Shown here in pieces: positions 23,913 through 32,929 of a stretch of DNA of 64,000 nucleotides. A program made the translations under genes and the position numbers. Below the pieces are notes generated by a model. It worked only from the letters and a program-made list of their open reading frames with translations. It made no database searches and was not told where the DNA came from. Source of the stretch: Myxococcus eversor (GTDB lineage: Bacteria; Myxococcota; Myxococcia; Myxococcales; Myxococcaceae). Each line of letters opens with the position of its first letter. Positions within the stretch are counted from its first letter, which is position 1. Where the stretch lies: the NCBI RefSeq assembly GCF_010894455.1, contig NZ_JAAIXY010000025.1, positions 62,001-126,000 of the forward strand. Direction: 5' to 3'.

Positions 23913-26167
23913 TACAGCGACTGGAGGAACTTCAGCATCGCGGCGCGATCCGCGGCGTTCATCGCGGCGAAGGCGTTCTTCGCGGCGTTGCCCTCGCCCC
24001 CGTGCCAGAGGATGGCCTCCGTGAGGTTGCGAGCGCGACCGTCATGCAGGTACGCCTCGCCGCCGCTGACGCCGGCCGTCAGGCCGATGCCCCACAAGGG
24101 GGGCGTACGCCACTCGGCGCCAGAGGCGATGCCTTCGGGCAGGTTGTCCGCCAGGTCCGCGCCCATGTCGTGCAGGAGCAGGTCCGTGTACGGGCGGATG
24201 GTCTGCCCGCGCAGCTCCGCGTTCGGGTGGAAGGCGCTGGTGGTGAGCGAGGCCGTGTGGCACTTCGCGCAGCCCGCGTTGGCGAACAGCGTCTCGCCGC
24301 GCAGCGCCGTGGCGTCGCGCAGGTCACGCCGCGCGGGCACGCCGAGCAGCGCGATGTAGCGCACCATCTTGTCCAGGTCCGTGTTGTTCAGCTCCTGGCT
24401 CGATCCCGCGCACCCCTGCTGAGAGGGGCCGCAGTCACCCGTGGGGAACACGGCGCTGGTGACGCCGATGTCCCGGTTGAGGGCCTCGGCCACCTGGTGC
24501 TTGAGCCGGGCGACGCCGGCCTTCCACCCGAAGCGGCCCAGCCGCGTCTGGCCTGTCTCCGGGTCGACGACGGCCTGCATGCGGCCGGAGATGCCGTCAC
24601 CGTTGCTGTCGTTCGGGTCGGCGAGCGCCGCGACGGCCGTCTCCGGTACCGCTTCCAGCAGGCCGAGGCCCACGAGCTGCGGGGTGATTCGCGCCGAGTG
24701 GTTCGTGGGGATGACGTTGAGGAAGCTGTAGTTGGGCCGGCGCAGCTCGTAGCCCGAGCCGTCCCCGTACTGGCCCGTCCGGGTGGTCCAGCTCGCGATG
24801 CGCACGTCCGCCTCCGGAGTGCCGCTGGTGCTGCGCGGCTGGAGACGGAAGCCCAGGAAGGGGTCCGCCGTCACCGTGGAGCCATTCACCCGTCCCACCT
24901 TGACGACGTAGTTGCCCAGGGTGGTGTTGACGGCGGGCGGCAGGCCGCGGCCGTTCTGCACGTGGCAGGAGATGCACGAGCGGGAGATGTAGTGGGGCCC
25001 CAGCTTGTTCACGGCCGACGACAGGATGGGGTTGCCCGGCTCCGAGTGGCTTCCGTCGCTGAAGTCGGTGTGGTGCAGGCGGCGGCCCTCGACGAAGGGC
25101 TGCGCGTTGACGGGCGCCATGTTCAGCGCCATCTGCAGGAACCGGTTCCTCGGCTCGTTGGAGTACGGGTAGTTCAGCGTGGTGCGGCCACCCGACCAGC
25201 CCGCCGCGGGCAGGGCGAAGGAGTCGTTGATGGCGCCCTGGCCCTCGAAGGGGACGATTCCCGCGCTGCCCACGATGTAGAGCATGGCGCGGCCGTAGTA
25301 GTTGAAACGCCCTTCCACCGGTTGCCGAAGGAAGACGCCGGCTTCAATCTCCATGCGGTCGCCCACGCGGATGGCCCGGCCTTCCTTGGCGTTGAAGTTG
25401 ACGCTCGCGGTGTAGAGGAAGTCGTTCACCCGCTCGAACGTCCCGTTGTGGAAGTACTCCGCCACGGTGTTGAGGCCGCGGAAGAAGGCGCGGAAGTTCG
25501 TGCCGTCGTGCGGATAGACCGTGTGGAGGTTCACCCGGATTTGACTGCCGCCCTTGGCCACCTCGTCGAAGATTTCGAGCCAGAAGGTGCGGTTCTCGAA
25601 GTATCGCGCCAGGTAGTGGTCATACGCCTGGTATTGAGACTCGCGAGCGTGCCTGTCACGCACGCGGTCGCCTACGCGGGTGATGAGCGCGGCGGCCGTG
25701 TCCTGCGTCGTCGCGGGCTCCAGCGCGGTGCCGCTGTTGAAGAGGGGGATGATGTTGCCGACGTCGGGCGGGGGACCGGCGTCCTGGGGGCCCGGGCCAG
25801 CGTCCGGAGTCCCGGTGCCGGCGTCCGGTTGTTGCGGCGTGCCACCCGAGTGCGTATAGCGCGCCCACGCCGTATCAAAGGCGCAGTTACAGGCCACGTC
25901 CCAATACGTGAATGAGTAGTCGACGAAATCACCGGTGACGAGACCGCTCACCGTGAACTCGTTGCGGCCGCCGGTGACGACCATCCTCACGTTCTGCTGC
26001 AAACCGTTGTTCACCTTGAAGTGGATGTCTGCCCACGACGTGGTGTCGATGAAGAAGATGGCGGACGAGCCAGACGGCTGCGCGCCAGTGGTGGCGGCGC
26101 TCGCGGAACTGGCCGCGCAGGCCACCATCAACAATGCCACGGCCACTCCTGTTGCTCTTTTACTCAT
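23912..26167 (-). CDS. Secreted di-haem oxidoreductase (DUF1111 type) with N-terminal binding module
   Basis: 751 residues. The signal peptide ends near ASSASAAT. Residues about 27-110 form a beta-rich module (SGSSAIFFIDTTSWADIHFKV ... WDVACNCAFDTAW) like carbohydrate-binding modules of secreted myxobacterial enzymes, then an Asp/Ala/Gly/Pro linker. The main part has two c-type haem sites, CISCH (about 397) and CAKCH (about 633), with RRLHHTDFSDGSHSEPGNP and NVIPTNHSARITPQLVGLGLLEAVP, typical of di-haem proteins related to MauG and cytochrome c peroxidase. Likely periplasmic or surface redox enzyme; substrate unknown. It diverges from the methyltransferase across 207 bases with an A+T-rich inverted repeat. 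Confidence 0.88.
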   Translation of the reverse strand: MSKRATGVAVALLMVACAASSASAATTGAQPSGSSAIFFIDTTSWADIHFKVNNGLQQNVRMVVTGGRNEFTVSGLVTGDFVDYSFTYWDVACNCAFDTAWARYTHSGGTPQQPDAGTGTPDAGPGPQDAGPPPDVGNIIPLFNSGTALEPATTQDTAAALITRVGDRVRDRHARESQYQAYDHYLARYFENRTFWLEIFDEVAKGGSQIRVNLHTVYPHDGTNFRAFFRGLNTVAEYFHNGTFERVNDFLYTASVNFNAKEGRAIRVGDRMEIEAGVFLRQPVEGRFNYYGRAMLYIVGSAGIVPFEGQGAINDSFALPAAGWSGGRTTLNYPYSNEPRNRFLQMALNMAPVNAQPFVEGRRLHHTDFSDGSHSEPGNPILSSAVNKLGPHYISRSCISCHVQNGRGLPPAVNTTLGNYVVKVGRVNGSTVTADPFLGFRLQPRSTSGTPEADVRIASWTTRTGQYGDGSGYELRRPNYSFLNVIPTNHSARITPQLVGLGLLEAVPETAVAALADPNDSNGDGISGRMQAVVDPETGQTRLGRFGWKAGVARLKHQVAEALNRDIGVTSAVFPTGDCGPSQQGCAGSSQELNNTDLDKMVRYIALLGVPARRDLRDATALRGETLFANAGCAKCHTASLTTSAFHPNAELRGQTIRPYTDLLLHDMGADLADNLPEGIASGAEWRTPPLWGIGLTAGVSGGEAYLHDGRARNLTEAILWHGGEGNAAKNAFAAMNAADRAAMLKFLQSL

Positions 26168-26264
26168 GCGTGTTCTCCAGGGGGATCCTCCGCATGGTGG
26201 CTTCGGCTTTCTCCACCATCCGAAGGAAGTGGAGTGTCAGCCGAGCAGCCAAGAATTCCTATGA

Positions 26265-26303
26265 TGTTCGGAAAATTTATCTACTAGTGATATTTTCCGG
26301 ACA
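26265..26303. promoter_or_regulatory. A+T-rich inverted repeat between divergent genes
   Basis: Arms tgttcggaaaat (26265-26276) and attttccggaca (26292-26303) are inverted repeats matching at 11 of 12 positions around a 15-base A+T-rich centre. It lies about 98 bases ahead of the di-haem gene and 71 ahead of the methyltransferase gene, in a strikingly A+T-rich patch. It is a candidate operator or promoter element; it does not resemble a Fur box. Confidence 0.5.
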
Positions 26304-26374
26304 TCCGTGACAGCCCGGACTTGCGTCCTGATGCATTGCGTTGAATCGCGACTGGGGCAGGATGCGCGCCGCTC

Positions 26375-27163
26375 ATGCCCCCCGTACCCCTGGCGGTGAC
26401 GACCAGCACCAAGGTGGATGCCGCGCTGCTTCATGAAGCGCGAGCCGTGGCGGTGCGGTGGGGGCTGCCGTTCCTGCCGCGTCGCGCGAAGGAGGGCATC
26501 GCCCCCTGGCTCGGGACGAAGGTGGAGGCCCTGCTGGTGGTGGGTGGGGATGGGGTGACGCTGTGGGAGCCGGAGGGTTCCTTCGGGTTCCATGCGGGCA
26601 TGGCGCACCTGCGGCTGATGCGCCTGCGGGCGGGGGAGCCGGACACCTTCGTGCGCGTGGCGGAGCTGCGTGCGGGGGACTCGGTGTTGGACTGCACGCT
26701 GGGCCTCGGTCAGGACGCGCTGGTGGCCTCACTGGCGGTGGGGCCGCCGGGACGCGTCGTCGGACTGGAGAAGAGCCTCGCGCTGTGCGTGGTGGCGGGG
26801 GAGGGGCTGCATCGGTACGAGCGCGGGGCTGACTCGTGCGCGGTGGAGGTGGTGCACGCGGACGCGCGCGAATACCTCAAGACGGTGCCGTCGGATTCCT
26901 TCGACGTGGTGTTCTTCGACCCGATGTTCGCCAAGCCGAAGAAGGCCCAGCCCGCGTTCGAGGTGCTGCGTCGCTTCGCGGAGCACGCTCCGCTGTCGGC
27001 GGAGACGTTGGAAGAGGGCCGCCGGGTGGCGCGCCGGTGGGTGGTGGTGAAGGGCGCGCGCTACACGGATGACCTGCGCAAGCTCGGACTCACTCCGGAG
27101 CCGCTGTCGCGCTTCTCCGATGTCGCCTGGGGGCGCGTGGCCGCGCATCCCCAGGCGAAGTAG
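26375..27163 (+). CDS. RsmJ-like SAM-dependent methyltransferase
   Basis: 262 residues. After an N-terminal part with LHEARAVAVRWGLPFLPR, the class I methyltransferase fold starts at DSVLDCTLGLGQDALVAS (SAM-binding loop), with VVGLEKS at the acidic second strand and FDVVFFDPMFAKPKKA as the catalytic motif. DPMF with following basic residues is the pattern of RsmJ (16S rRNA G1516 N2-methyltransferase). It could also be a related enzyme of unknown target, since the N-terminal domain differs. Soluble and cytoplasmic. ATG 26375 follows ATGCGCGCCGCTC without a strong ribosome site. Confidence 0.82.
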   Translation: MPPVPLAVTTSTKVDAALLHEARAVAVRWGLPFLPRRAKEGIAPWLGTKVEALLVVGGDGVTLWEPEGSFGFHAGMAHLRLMRLRAGEPDTFVRVAELRAGDSVLDCTLGLGQDALVASLAVGPPGRVVGLEKSLALCVVAGEGLHRYERGADSCAVEVVHADAREYLKTVPSDSFDVVFFDPMFAKPKKAQPAFEVLRRFAEHAPLSAETLEEGRRVARRWVVVKGARYTDDLRKLGLTPEPLSRFSDVAWGRVAAHPQAK

Positions 27164-27438
27164 TCGTTGCGCATTGCAACGGTGGGCCGTCCCTGTTTTC
27201 CCGGGCCCGCGCCAGATGGCGTCAATGACTCAGGGATGTTTTGCATTGCCACGCAGTGAGCCACCAGGACTTGTCGCGACGATGGACCCGGGCGAGTCTC
27301 GCCAAACCCATACATAGGTGAAAGCCCTTATATTGACAGACATGTGACGACTCCGCTGGCATGCGCGCGCTGTCGAGGCACGTTGGGATTGCTCAACAGC
27401 GTCACACCCCACACAGTTCGCAAGGAGTTGCCCCCGCA

Positions 27439-28737
27439 ATGTCGCGTCCATTCAATGGATTGGCGGTGCTGTTGGCGCTGGTCGCACTGGGCCCCCCAGG
27501 CTCGGCGTCCGCGCGTCCCATGTTTTGGCCCAATGATCGGGTCGCGCTCGATGACGGATCCGCCGTGTACGGAGACACGTACACCCTGGATCAGATCTAT
27601 TCCGAGGTGACCTACGAGAAGTACAGCAACTGCACCGGCGTGTGCCTTTCAGGCATGGAGGCGGGGGATACGGATGCCCACGTCTTCGTGGACGAAGGCG
27701 CGGATCCAGAGGCGTCGAACACGACGGAGCCTCCGGGCGTGCAGGTGAACCCCTCCACCGTGGACCCGGCTGGCCAACCCTTCAGCAAGGCATTCCACAA
27801 GGACTCAGGATTCGGAAACAGCCTCTTCGGCGCGGGCTACACCATCGACGCGACGTTGAATGGTGTTCCGTCCACACCCTCGACTGGCGCGACGCTCGAC
27901 GCCGCGGCCGAGGGGAAGATCTGGGCGCAAGCCTTCGGCTCCGGCAAGCAGGATCTGTTGCGTGGCCGAGCCACCGCGAGCGGCCACCAGTCGGGGGCCT
28001 TCAACGCGGCGGCGAACGTCTATGTCCTGGGCACACAGATCTACGAGAAGAAGCTGTCGGTGGGCACGCTCACGCTGGTGGACGAAGTGCTCTTCAACCG
28101 CGAGTTCATCAAGGCGCAGAAGAGCTTCAACATCATGTTCATCACGGTGACGGTGAAGGCCGCGCTCGCGGGCAATGCCGGCGTCAAGGTGACGGCCTCC
28201 GTGGGCCCCACCGCGGCGAAGCTGCTGGCGACTCCCAAGGGTGGCGTCTACGCCACGGCCAGCGCGTCTGCTTCCGTCTTCGTGGTCAGCGTGGGCGTGG
28301 AAGGCAGTCTGACGCTCATCGAGGCCTCGCTGCCTGTCAGCGGACAGCTTGTCTCCAGCGGTTGCAGCACGCTGGGCTGGGACCTCAAGTCCTCGTTCTC
28401 GGTGACGACCCTCTCCGGGAAGCTGAAGGCCTTCGTGAAGATCAAACTGTTCTTCATCAAGAAGAAGGCCTCCGTCACGGTGGCCTCGTGGAATGGCAAC
28501 CTGACGGGAAGCACCACGACGTGGAACCTCTACAACGCCACGGGCACCGCGCCGATGTACTTCACGTGCGTGGGCGGCGCTCCGGTGGGAGGGATCTCCA
28601 CGCTGAACCCCGTGCCCAGTCCTCCCTCGGGTGGCGGAGGGACCACGACCCCACCGCCTGGGCCGGGTGGGGGTGGGGGTGAATGCCTCATGGCCACGGT
28701 GGCGGGCGAGGGACTGCGCCCCATGCCCTGCCTCTAG
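27439..28737 (+). CDS. Secreted beta-rich protein of unknown function
   Basis: 432 residues. The signal peptide ends PPGSASARP. The mature part is almost all predicted strand: alternating hydrophobic residues such as ITVTVKAALAGNAGVKV, YATASASASVFVVSVGVEG and KLKAFVKIKLFFIKKKAS. The tail is a Pro/Gly/Thr spacer and ends with a two-Cys segment (GECLMATVAGEGLRPMPCL). I do not recognise the family. Start: ATG 27439 has AAGGAG 11 bases ahead and gives the signal peptide; the frame is open from 27361. It is followed by a strong hairpin, so it is probably a transcription unit of its own. Confidence 0.78.
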   Translation: MSRPFNGLAVLLALVALGPPGSASARPMFWPNDRVALDDGSAVYGDTYTLDQIYSEVTYEKYSNCTGVCLSGMEAGDTDAHVFVDEGADPEASNTTEPPGVQVNPSTVDPAGQPFSKAFHKDSGFGNSLFGAGYTIDATLNGVPSTPSTGATLDAAAEGKIWAQAFGSGKQDLLRGRATASGHQSGAFNAAANVYVLGTQIYEKKLSVGTLTLVDEVLFNREFIKAQKSFNIMFITVTVKAALAGNAGVKVTASVGPTAAKLLATPKGGVYATASASASVFVVSVGVEGSLTLIEASLPVSGQLVSSGCSTLGWDLKSSFSVTTLSGKLKAFVKIKLFFIKKKASVTVASWNGNLTGSTTTWNLYNATGTAPMYFTCVGGAPVGGISTLNPVPSPPSGGGGTTTPPPGPGGGGGECLMATVAGEGLRPMPCL

Positions 28738-28764
28738 TTCGAAGCAGGCCGCAATGGCCCATGT

Positions 28765-28794
28765 AGGAGACCGCGCCACGTGACGCGGTCTCCT
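28765..28794 (+). terminator. Hairpin terminator after the secreted-protein gene
   Basis: An 11-bp perfect stem (aggagaccgcg / cgcggtctcct) with an 8-base loop, 28 bases past the stop codon. It is followed by cgcatc rather than a T-run. Confidence 0.6.
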
Positions 28795-28855
28795 CGCATC
28801 ACTCCCGGCGGTGGACCTCGCCGCCGGACTCCCTTCGCTTCCTCCAGGACCTCCC

Positions 28856-30796
28856 GTGCCCCGTCGCCACTGGCTTACAGCCACTGTCTTCCTCGTCCTC
28901 GCCCTGGGACTCGTCGCGCTCCTCGCCAGGAAAGAAGCGTCGCAGCCCCATCCCCCCGCCGAAGTCGCCGTGTCCCCACGTCCCTCGGCACCCATGCCGC
29001 CGCCGATGCCTGCTCCGATCCCCACGTCCACGGACCGGTGGCGACGCGCGTGGGTTCCTGGCACGCAGTTCGTCTACACCGTCTCCACCGAGCAGCGGCT
29101 CTCGTTCGGTCAGCCCGCCCGGAATGCGCCGCCCACCGTGCGCATGGGCCTGACGGGCGAGCTGAGCCTGGGCGTGGTGGGCGTCCACGGCGACCAGGTG
29201 GACCTTCAGGTGTTGGTGCGCGCGGGGAGCATCACCTTCGAGTCCGAGGGACAGGACTCACTGGACGACAAGCGCCGCCCGGAGATGCTCGGCCACCTCC
29301 AGCAGCCGTTCTACGTGACGCTCAACGCGCAGGGAGCGGCCTTGGTGACATACTTCGAGTTGGGCGTGAATCCCGTGGCGCAGAACTTCCTGCGCTCGCT
29401 CGTCGCGTCGACCCAGTTCGTCATGCCGGATGCGCCCCAGGACACCTGGCAGGCCCAGGAACTGGATGTGACCGGGCAATACGTCGCGGACTACCAGGGC
29501 TCCGCCGGCCAGCCCTATGTGAAGTCCAAGGCGCGCTACCTCCGGCTGGCGTCCCCCGAGGGACTGCGCGCGATTGCCGCCTCCGTCCAGGTCGCGACCC
29601 GCTCCCGCACGACCATCATCCTGGGGGACGAGCTCTGGCCGAAGTCGCTCGAGGGCCAGGAGCGACTGGAGCTGAACTCGAATGACGGGGCGCCTCCCAT
29701 CCTGGGCGAGGTCCAGGTATCCCTGCTGCGCACGTCCGTACGTCGCGTGCCCACGCTCATCGGCATGCTCGACGCGAGACGCAAGCACCTGGGGAAGGCG
29801 TCGCTGGCCACGCAGGTGTTCGCTCCGGCGGATCCTCGCGAGGAGCTGCGGCGACAGGTCGCGGGCGCCCGGTTGGAGGACCTCGCCGGCAAGCTCCGAC
29901 AGCTTCCTCGGGAGGAGGGCGCGAATGGACAGGCCACCGCCCAGCTCATGGCGCGACTGAAGGCCCTGTTCCAGTTGGAGCCGGCGTCGGCATTGGCCGT
30001 CCCCGGACAGCTCCGAGGCGAGGAGGATCGCAACACCTACAGCAGCATGCTCGGCGCGCTGTCGGCCGCCAGCACGCCCGAGGCGGTCCGAGCCCTGGGC
30101 CAGGTCGCGAGCGATGGCACCCTGGCGTTGCCCGTCCGAGTCGATGCAACGGCGGCGCTCGGCGCGGCGGAGGCCCCGACGGCCGAGGGCATCGATGCAC
30201 TGCGAGCCCTCTCGGGCAGTACCCAACAGGAGCTTCGCGGCACCGCGACGCTGGCCCTGGGCAATGCGACGAGGAACGCCCTGGCCCAGGGAGGGGCGCA
30301 GGGAGAATCACTGATGAGGGAGTTGATGCGATCCGTGGCGACCGCGCAGACACCTCAGGCGCGTGCGCTCCAGCTCCGCGCGCTGGCCAACACCGCCGAT
30401 GTGCGGGTGCTGCCCACGCTCCAGGAAGCGCTGAGAGATCCATCGCCCATCGTCCGCGAGGCGGCGGCGGAGGCGCTGCGACTCATTCCAGGCCCTGACG
30501 CGGACCGGATGGTGTCCGCCGTCATGCTGGGCGACATGGCCCCGGAGGTGCGTCGCGCGGCCATCTTCGCGACCAGCTTCCGCGCCCTGGCACCCCAGAT
30601 TCCGGCCCTGGCGCAGGTGATTCGCCAGGACGCGGTGGAGGCGGTGCGAATCGAAGCAGTGCGCCTGCTCGGAACGAACCTCCGCAACGCTCCGGGCGTC
30701 GCGGAGATCCTCGCCTGGGCGGGGCAGAACGACCCGAACAGCGACGTCCGCCACACCGCCATGGCCTTCCTCGGCACCCGCGCACCCGTCCGGTAG
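28856..30796 (+). CDS. Membrane-anchored beta-domain plus HEAT-repeat protein (vitellogenin-N-like layout)
   Basis: About 646 residues. An N-terminal membrane anchor (WLTATVFLVLALGLVALLA) and a Pro-rich linker are followed by a beta-rich domain (about 60-280, FVYTVSTEQRLSF ... GELSLGVVGVHGDQVDLQV). A long all-helical part (about 300-645) has HEAT-type repeats, e.g. TPEAVRALGQVASD, LPVRVDATAALGAAEAPT, DPSPIVREAAAEALRLI. Beta barrel then helical solenoid is the order of the vitellogenin/MTP N-terminal region of lipid-carrying proteins; this is a fold-level inference. GTG 28856 has AGGAC ahead; GTG 28811 would add 15 residues. The stop codon sits in the loop of a terminator hairpin. Confidence 0.8.
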   Translation: MPRRHWLTATVFLVLALGLVALLARKEASQPHPPAEVAVSPRPSAPMPPPMPAPIPTSTDRWRRAWVPGTQFVYTVSTEQRLSFGQPARNAPPTVRMGLTGELSLGVVGVHGDQVDLQVLVRAGSITFESEGQDSLDDKRRPEMLGHLQQPFYVTLNAQGAALVTYFELGVNPVAQNFLRSLVASTQFVMPDAPQDTWQAQELDVTGQYVADYQGSAGQPYVKSKARYLRLASPEGLRAIAASVQVATRSRTTIILGDELWPKSLEGQERLELNSNDGAPPILGEVQVSLLRTSVRRVPTLIGMLDARRKHLGKASLATQVFAPADPREELRRQVAGARLEDLAGKLRQLPREEGANGQATAQLMARLKALFQLEPASALAVPGQLRGEEDRNTYSSMLGALSAASTPEAVRALGQVASDGTLALPVRVDATAALGAAEAPTAEGIDALRALSGSTQQELRGTATLALGNATRNALAQGGAQGESLMRELMRSVATAQTPQARALQLRALANTADVRVLPTLQEALRDPSPIVREAAAEALRLIPGPDADRMVSAVMLGDMAPEVRRAAIFATSFRALAPQIPALAQVIRQDAVEAVRIEAVRLLGTNLRNAPGVAEILAWAGQNDPNSDVRHTAMAFLGTRAPVR

Positions 30797-30807
30797 CGGG
30801 TGCGCGG
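30778..30807. terminator. Hairpin over the stop codon, between convergent genes
   Basis: An 11-bp perfect stem (ccgcgcacccg / cgggtgcgcgg) with an 8-base loop that holds the TAG of the HEAT-repeat gene. The next gene converges and ends at 30821, so the hairpin may act for both strands. Confidence 0.55.
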
Positions 30808-30820
30808 AGGGGAGGGCGCT

Positions 30821-32533
30821 TCAGTCCTTCCCAGCGCCCTTGGGCGGCCCTTCTCCACCCATGGGAGACAGTCGCGCGGACAGCGCGCCGGCCTGCTCGT
30901 GCGGCATCTGATCTCTCGGCGAGCGGTAGTACTGCATGGGCGAGTGGTGCAGGAAGTTGGAGACGCGGCTCGTGTAGAGGCACGCGTACTGCTCCACCTG
31001 GTAGCCGAAGCGGCTGTTCTCGTTGCCTTCCTTGAACAGCAGGCCCCAGTACGGGTTGAAGCCCTCTTCGACGTCCTCCTCCAGCGTGTCGGCGATGCCC
31101 GTCGCGTCCTTCAGCGCGCGACGCATCTTGTCCAGCTCCGCCTTCAACAGCCGGCGCTGCTCCTCCACGGACTCGCGATCCTCCGGCGTCAGCGGCTCGC
31201 GCTCCAACCGCCGCTCCAGGAGGTTGAGCAGCGTCTTGTGGTGGTTGACCTCGTCGTCCAGGCGCTCGCGGAGGATCTCCATCTGGGTGAGGGTGCCGAT
31301 CTCCTCGCGCCGCGTGGCGGTGTAGGTGATCTCATCTTCAATCTCCTGCACCACCATGCACGTGCGCCACAGCGACGACTTCTTCGACTTGAGGATGTCG
31401 CCGTAGATGTGGTCGCCGACGTACAGGATGTTCTCACCCCGGTAGCCCGTGAGCTCCTCGAAGCGCGCCAGGTTGCCGCCCGAGTATGCCTTCCCCCGGT
31501 CCAACGACGTGGCCTCGCCCACGGAGCGACCTTCCTCCGTCGACGTGTCCAGCTCCAGGAACGGCCGGGCATCGGTGAAGAAGCCCGGCTTGCCCGCGGC
31601 CGTCACCACGACGTCGAAGTAGTTGCGCCAGCTCGGGTACTCCGGCAACTGCCCGTCCAAGAGGTACTTCATCACCGCGTCCGTGTAGTCCCACGCGGAG
31701 TTGGTCAGCAGGAACAACCGCTTGCCGCCCGAGCGCAGCTTGTGCAACGCGGGCCCCAGCTCTGGATCCAGGAACACGTACCGGCCCAGATCCTTGCGCA
31801 CCTCGCGCTTGAGCGAGTTGTCCCGGTGCACCGCGTCGATGGCCTCGCGGATGTCGTCGTAGAGCTTGCCGTAGTTCACGCTCTGACCCAGCGACTCCAG
31901 CAGCTCGATGATGCCCGCGAACAGGCACGTCTCCGGCAGCGCGAACAGCGTGTCGTTCCACGCGAACTGGGGGTTGCGCAGCCGCACGCGCTTGTTGCGG
32001 TACAGCTCCCGCTGCACCTCCGACTTCAACGGACGCAGCCCGTGGTACGCGCGGCCCACGTGGCCGAAGCGGTCCATCTTGAGGATGTTTCCGTTGAGGC
32101 GGTCCACCGCGAGCCCGCGCATCACGAAATGGTGGTCGTAGAGCAGGTTCCCCACCAGCGGAGGGTAGTGGTACTCGCTGATGAGCTTGGCCAGCGTCAT
32201 GTCGAACGACAGCTGCTCCAGCCGGCGCATGTGGTAGATGGCCAGCGTGTAGTCCATGTCGAAGCCGATCAACTCGACGCCGGACATGCGCAGGTTGCGA
32301 TTGACGAAGACCTCACGCGCCCTCGGCACGGTGTCCCGGGTGGGGGCACGCGGCGTGGTGAGCAGTCGCGTCAGCGCCTCGTCGTCGAGGAGTTGCTGGG
32401 CGTGCTGGGCCGCTGACTCCGCGCGCGCGCGGTTCAGAGGTGAACGAAAGCTCCCATGCAGCGGGTCCGGAGAGGGCCCGCCGGGGATCGGACGGAAGGG
32501 GGACAGGGTTGGAGCCACGGGACGTCCACACAT
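30821..32533 (-). CDS. HAD-IG family 5'-nucleotidase (cN-II-like)
   Basis: About 570 residues. HAD motif I is GFDMDYTLAIYH, with both Asp residues; motif II is LFLLTNSAWDYT; motif III/IV lie in NILYVGDHIYGDILKSKK. This is the cytosolic purine 5'-nucleotidase (cN-II/HAD-IG) pattern: hydrolysis of IMP/GMP-type nucleotides. The last 170 residues contain a long coiled coil (LRERLDDEVNHHKTLLNLL and following). Start: ATG 32533 is the first that clears the divergent gene at 32582. The frame stays open to 32653, and the N-terminal 45 residues are poorly structured, so the true start may be later. Confidence 0.85.
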   Translation of the reverse strand: MCGRPVAPTLSPFRPIPGGPSPDPLHGSFRSPLNRARAESAAQHAQQLLDDEALTRLLTTPRAPTRDTVPRAREVFVNRNLRMSGVELIGFDMDYTLAIYHMRRLEQLSFDMTLAKLISEYHYPPLVGNLLYDHHFVMRGLAVDRLNGNILKMDRFGHVGRAYHGLRPLKSEVQRELYRNKRVRLRNPQFAWNDTLFALPETCLFAGIIELLESLGQSVNYGKLYDDIREAIDAVHRDNSLKREVRKDLGRYVFLDPELGPALHKLRSGGKRLFLLTNSAWDYTDAVMKYLLDGQLPEYPSWRNYFDVVVTAAGKPGFFTDARPFLELDTSTEEGRSVGEATSLDRGKAYSGGNLARFEELTGYRGENILYVGDHIYGDILKSKKSSLWRTCMVVQEIEDEITYTATRREEIGTLTQMEILRERLDDEVNHHKTLLNLLERRLEREPLTPEDRESVEEQRRLLKAELDKMRRALKDATGIADTLEEDVEEGFNPYWGLLFKEGNENSRFGYQVEQYACLYTSRVSNFLHHSPMQYYRSPRDQMPHEQAGALSARLSPMGGEGPPKGAGKD

Positions 32534-32581
32534 AACACGCGTACGTGTCCGCGGCTCGGTCCTTGAGGGCCCAGGACGGGC

Positions 32582-32929
32582 ATGGCACGCTCTTGGACCG
32601 CGATGCGTTCGCCCGTTCGACGTCAGCCCTCGGAGACTCCCGAGGAAGTCCATGCGCGCCTGGCCACCCGGGTCGCCGCGCTCGAGGACCGGGTGCGACG
32701 CCTGGAGGCACGGCTTCGCGCCGCGGCTCCTCGTCCTGGCGCGGGCCCGCGGAGCACTGCTTCCGGGCGAGCGGCCGAGCCCTCGACGACGGTGTCCCGG
32801 CGAGCGCGCCCGCGCTGCCCGGGCTGTACCCTGGAGCTGCCACCAGGCCGACGCGGCGAGTCGTGCGTCTGGTGTGGCTTCGTCTTTTCCGCAGTGACTC
32901 GCCGCCGCCCGGCGCGAAAGAAGCGATGA
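32582..32929 (+). CDS. Small coiled-coil protein with zinc-ribbon end
   Basis: 115 residues. A coiled coil (VHARLATRVAALEDRVRRL) is followed by a basic Pro/Arg linker, a CPGC ... CVWC zinc-ribbon pair and a basic end (RRRPARKKR). No enzyme motif. The start ATG has AGGAC ahead. Its stop overlaps the ATG of the pseudokinase gene (ATGA), so the two are translationally coupled; I infer the products interact. Confidence 0.7.
   Translation: MARSWTAMRSPVRRQPSETPEEVHARLATRVAALEDRVRRLEARLRAAAPRPGAGPRSTASGRAAEPSTTVSRRARPRCPGCTLELPPGRRGESCVWCGFVFSAVTRRRPARKKR

Noticed and set aside
24002-25915. Long plus-strand open frame opposite the di-haem gene
   Set aside because: Shadow frame; haem motifs and signal peptide lie on the minus strand.
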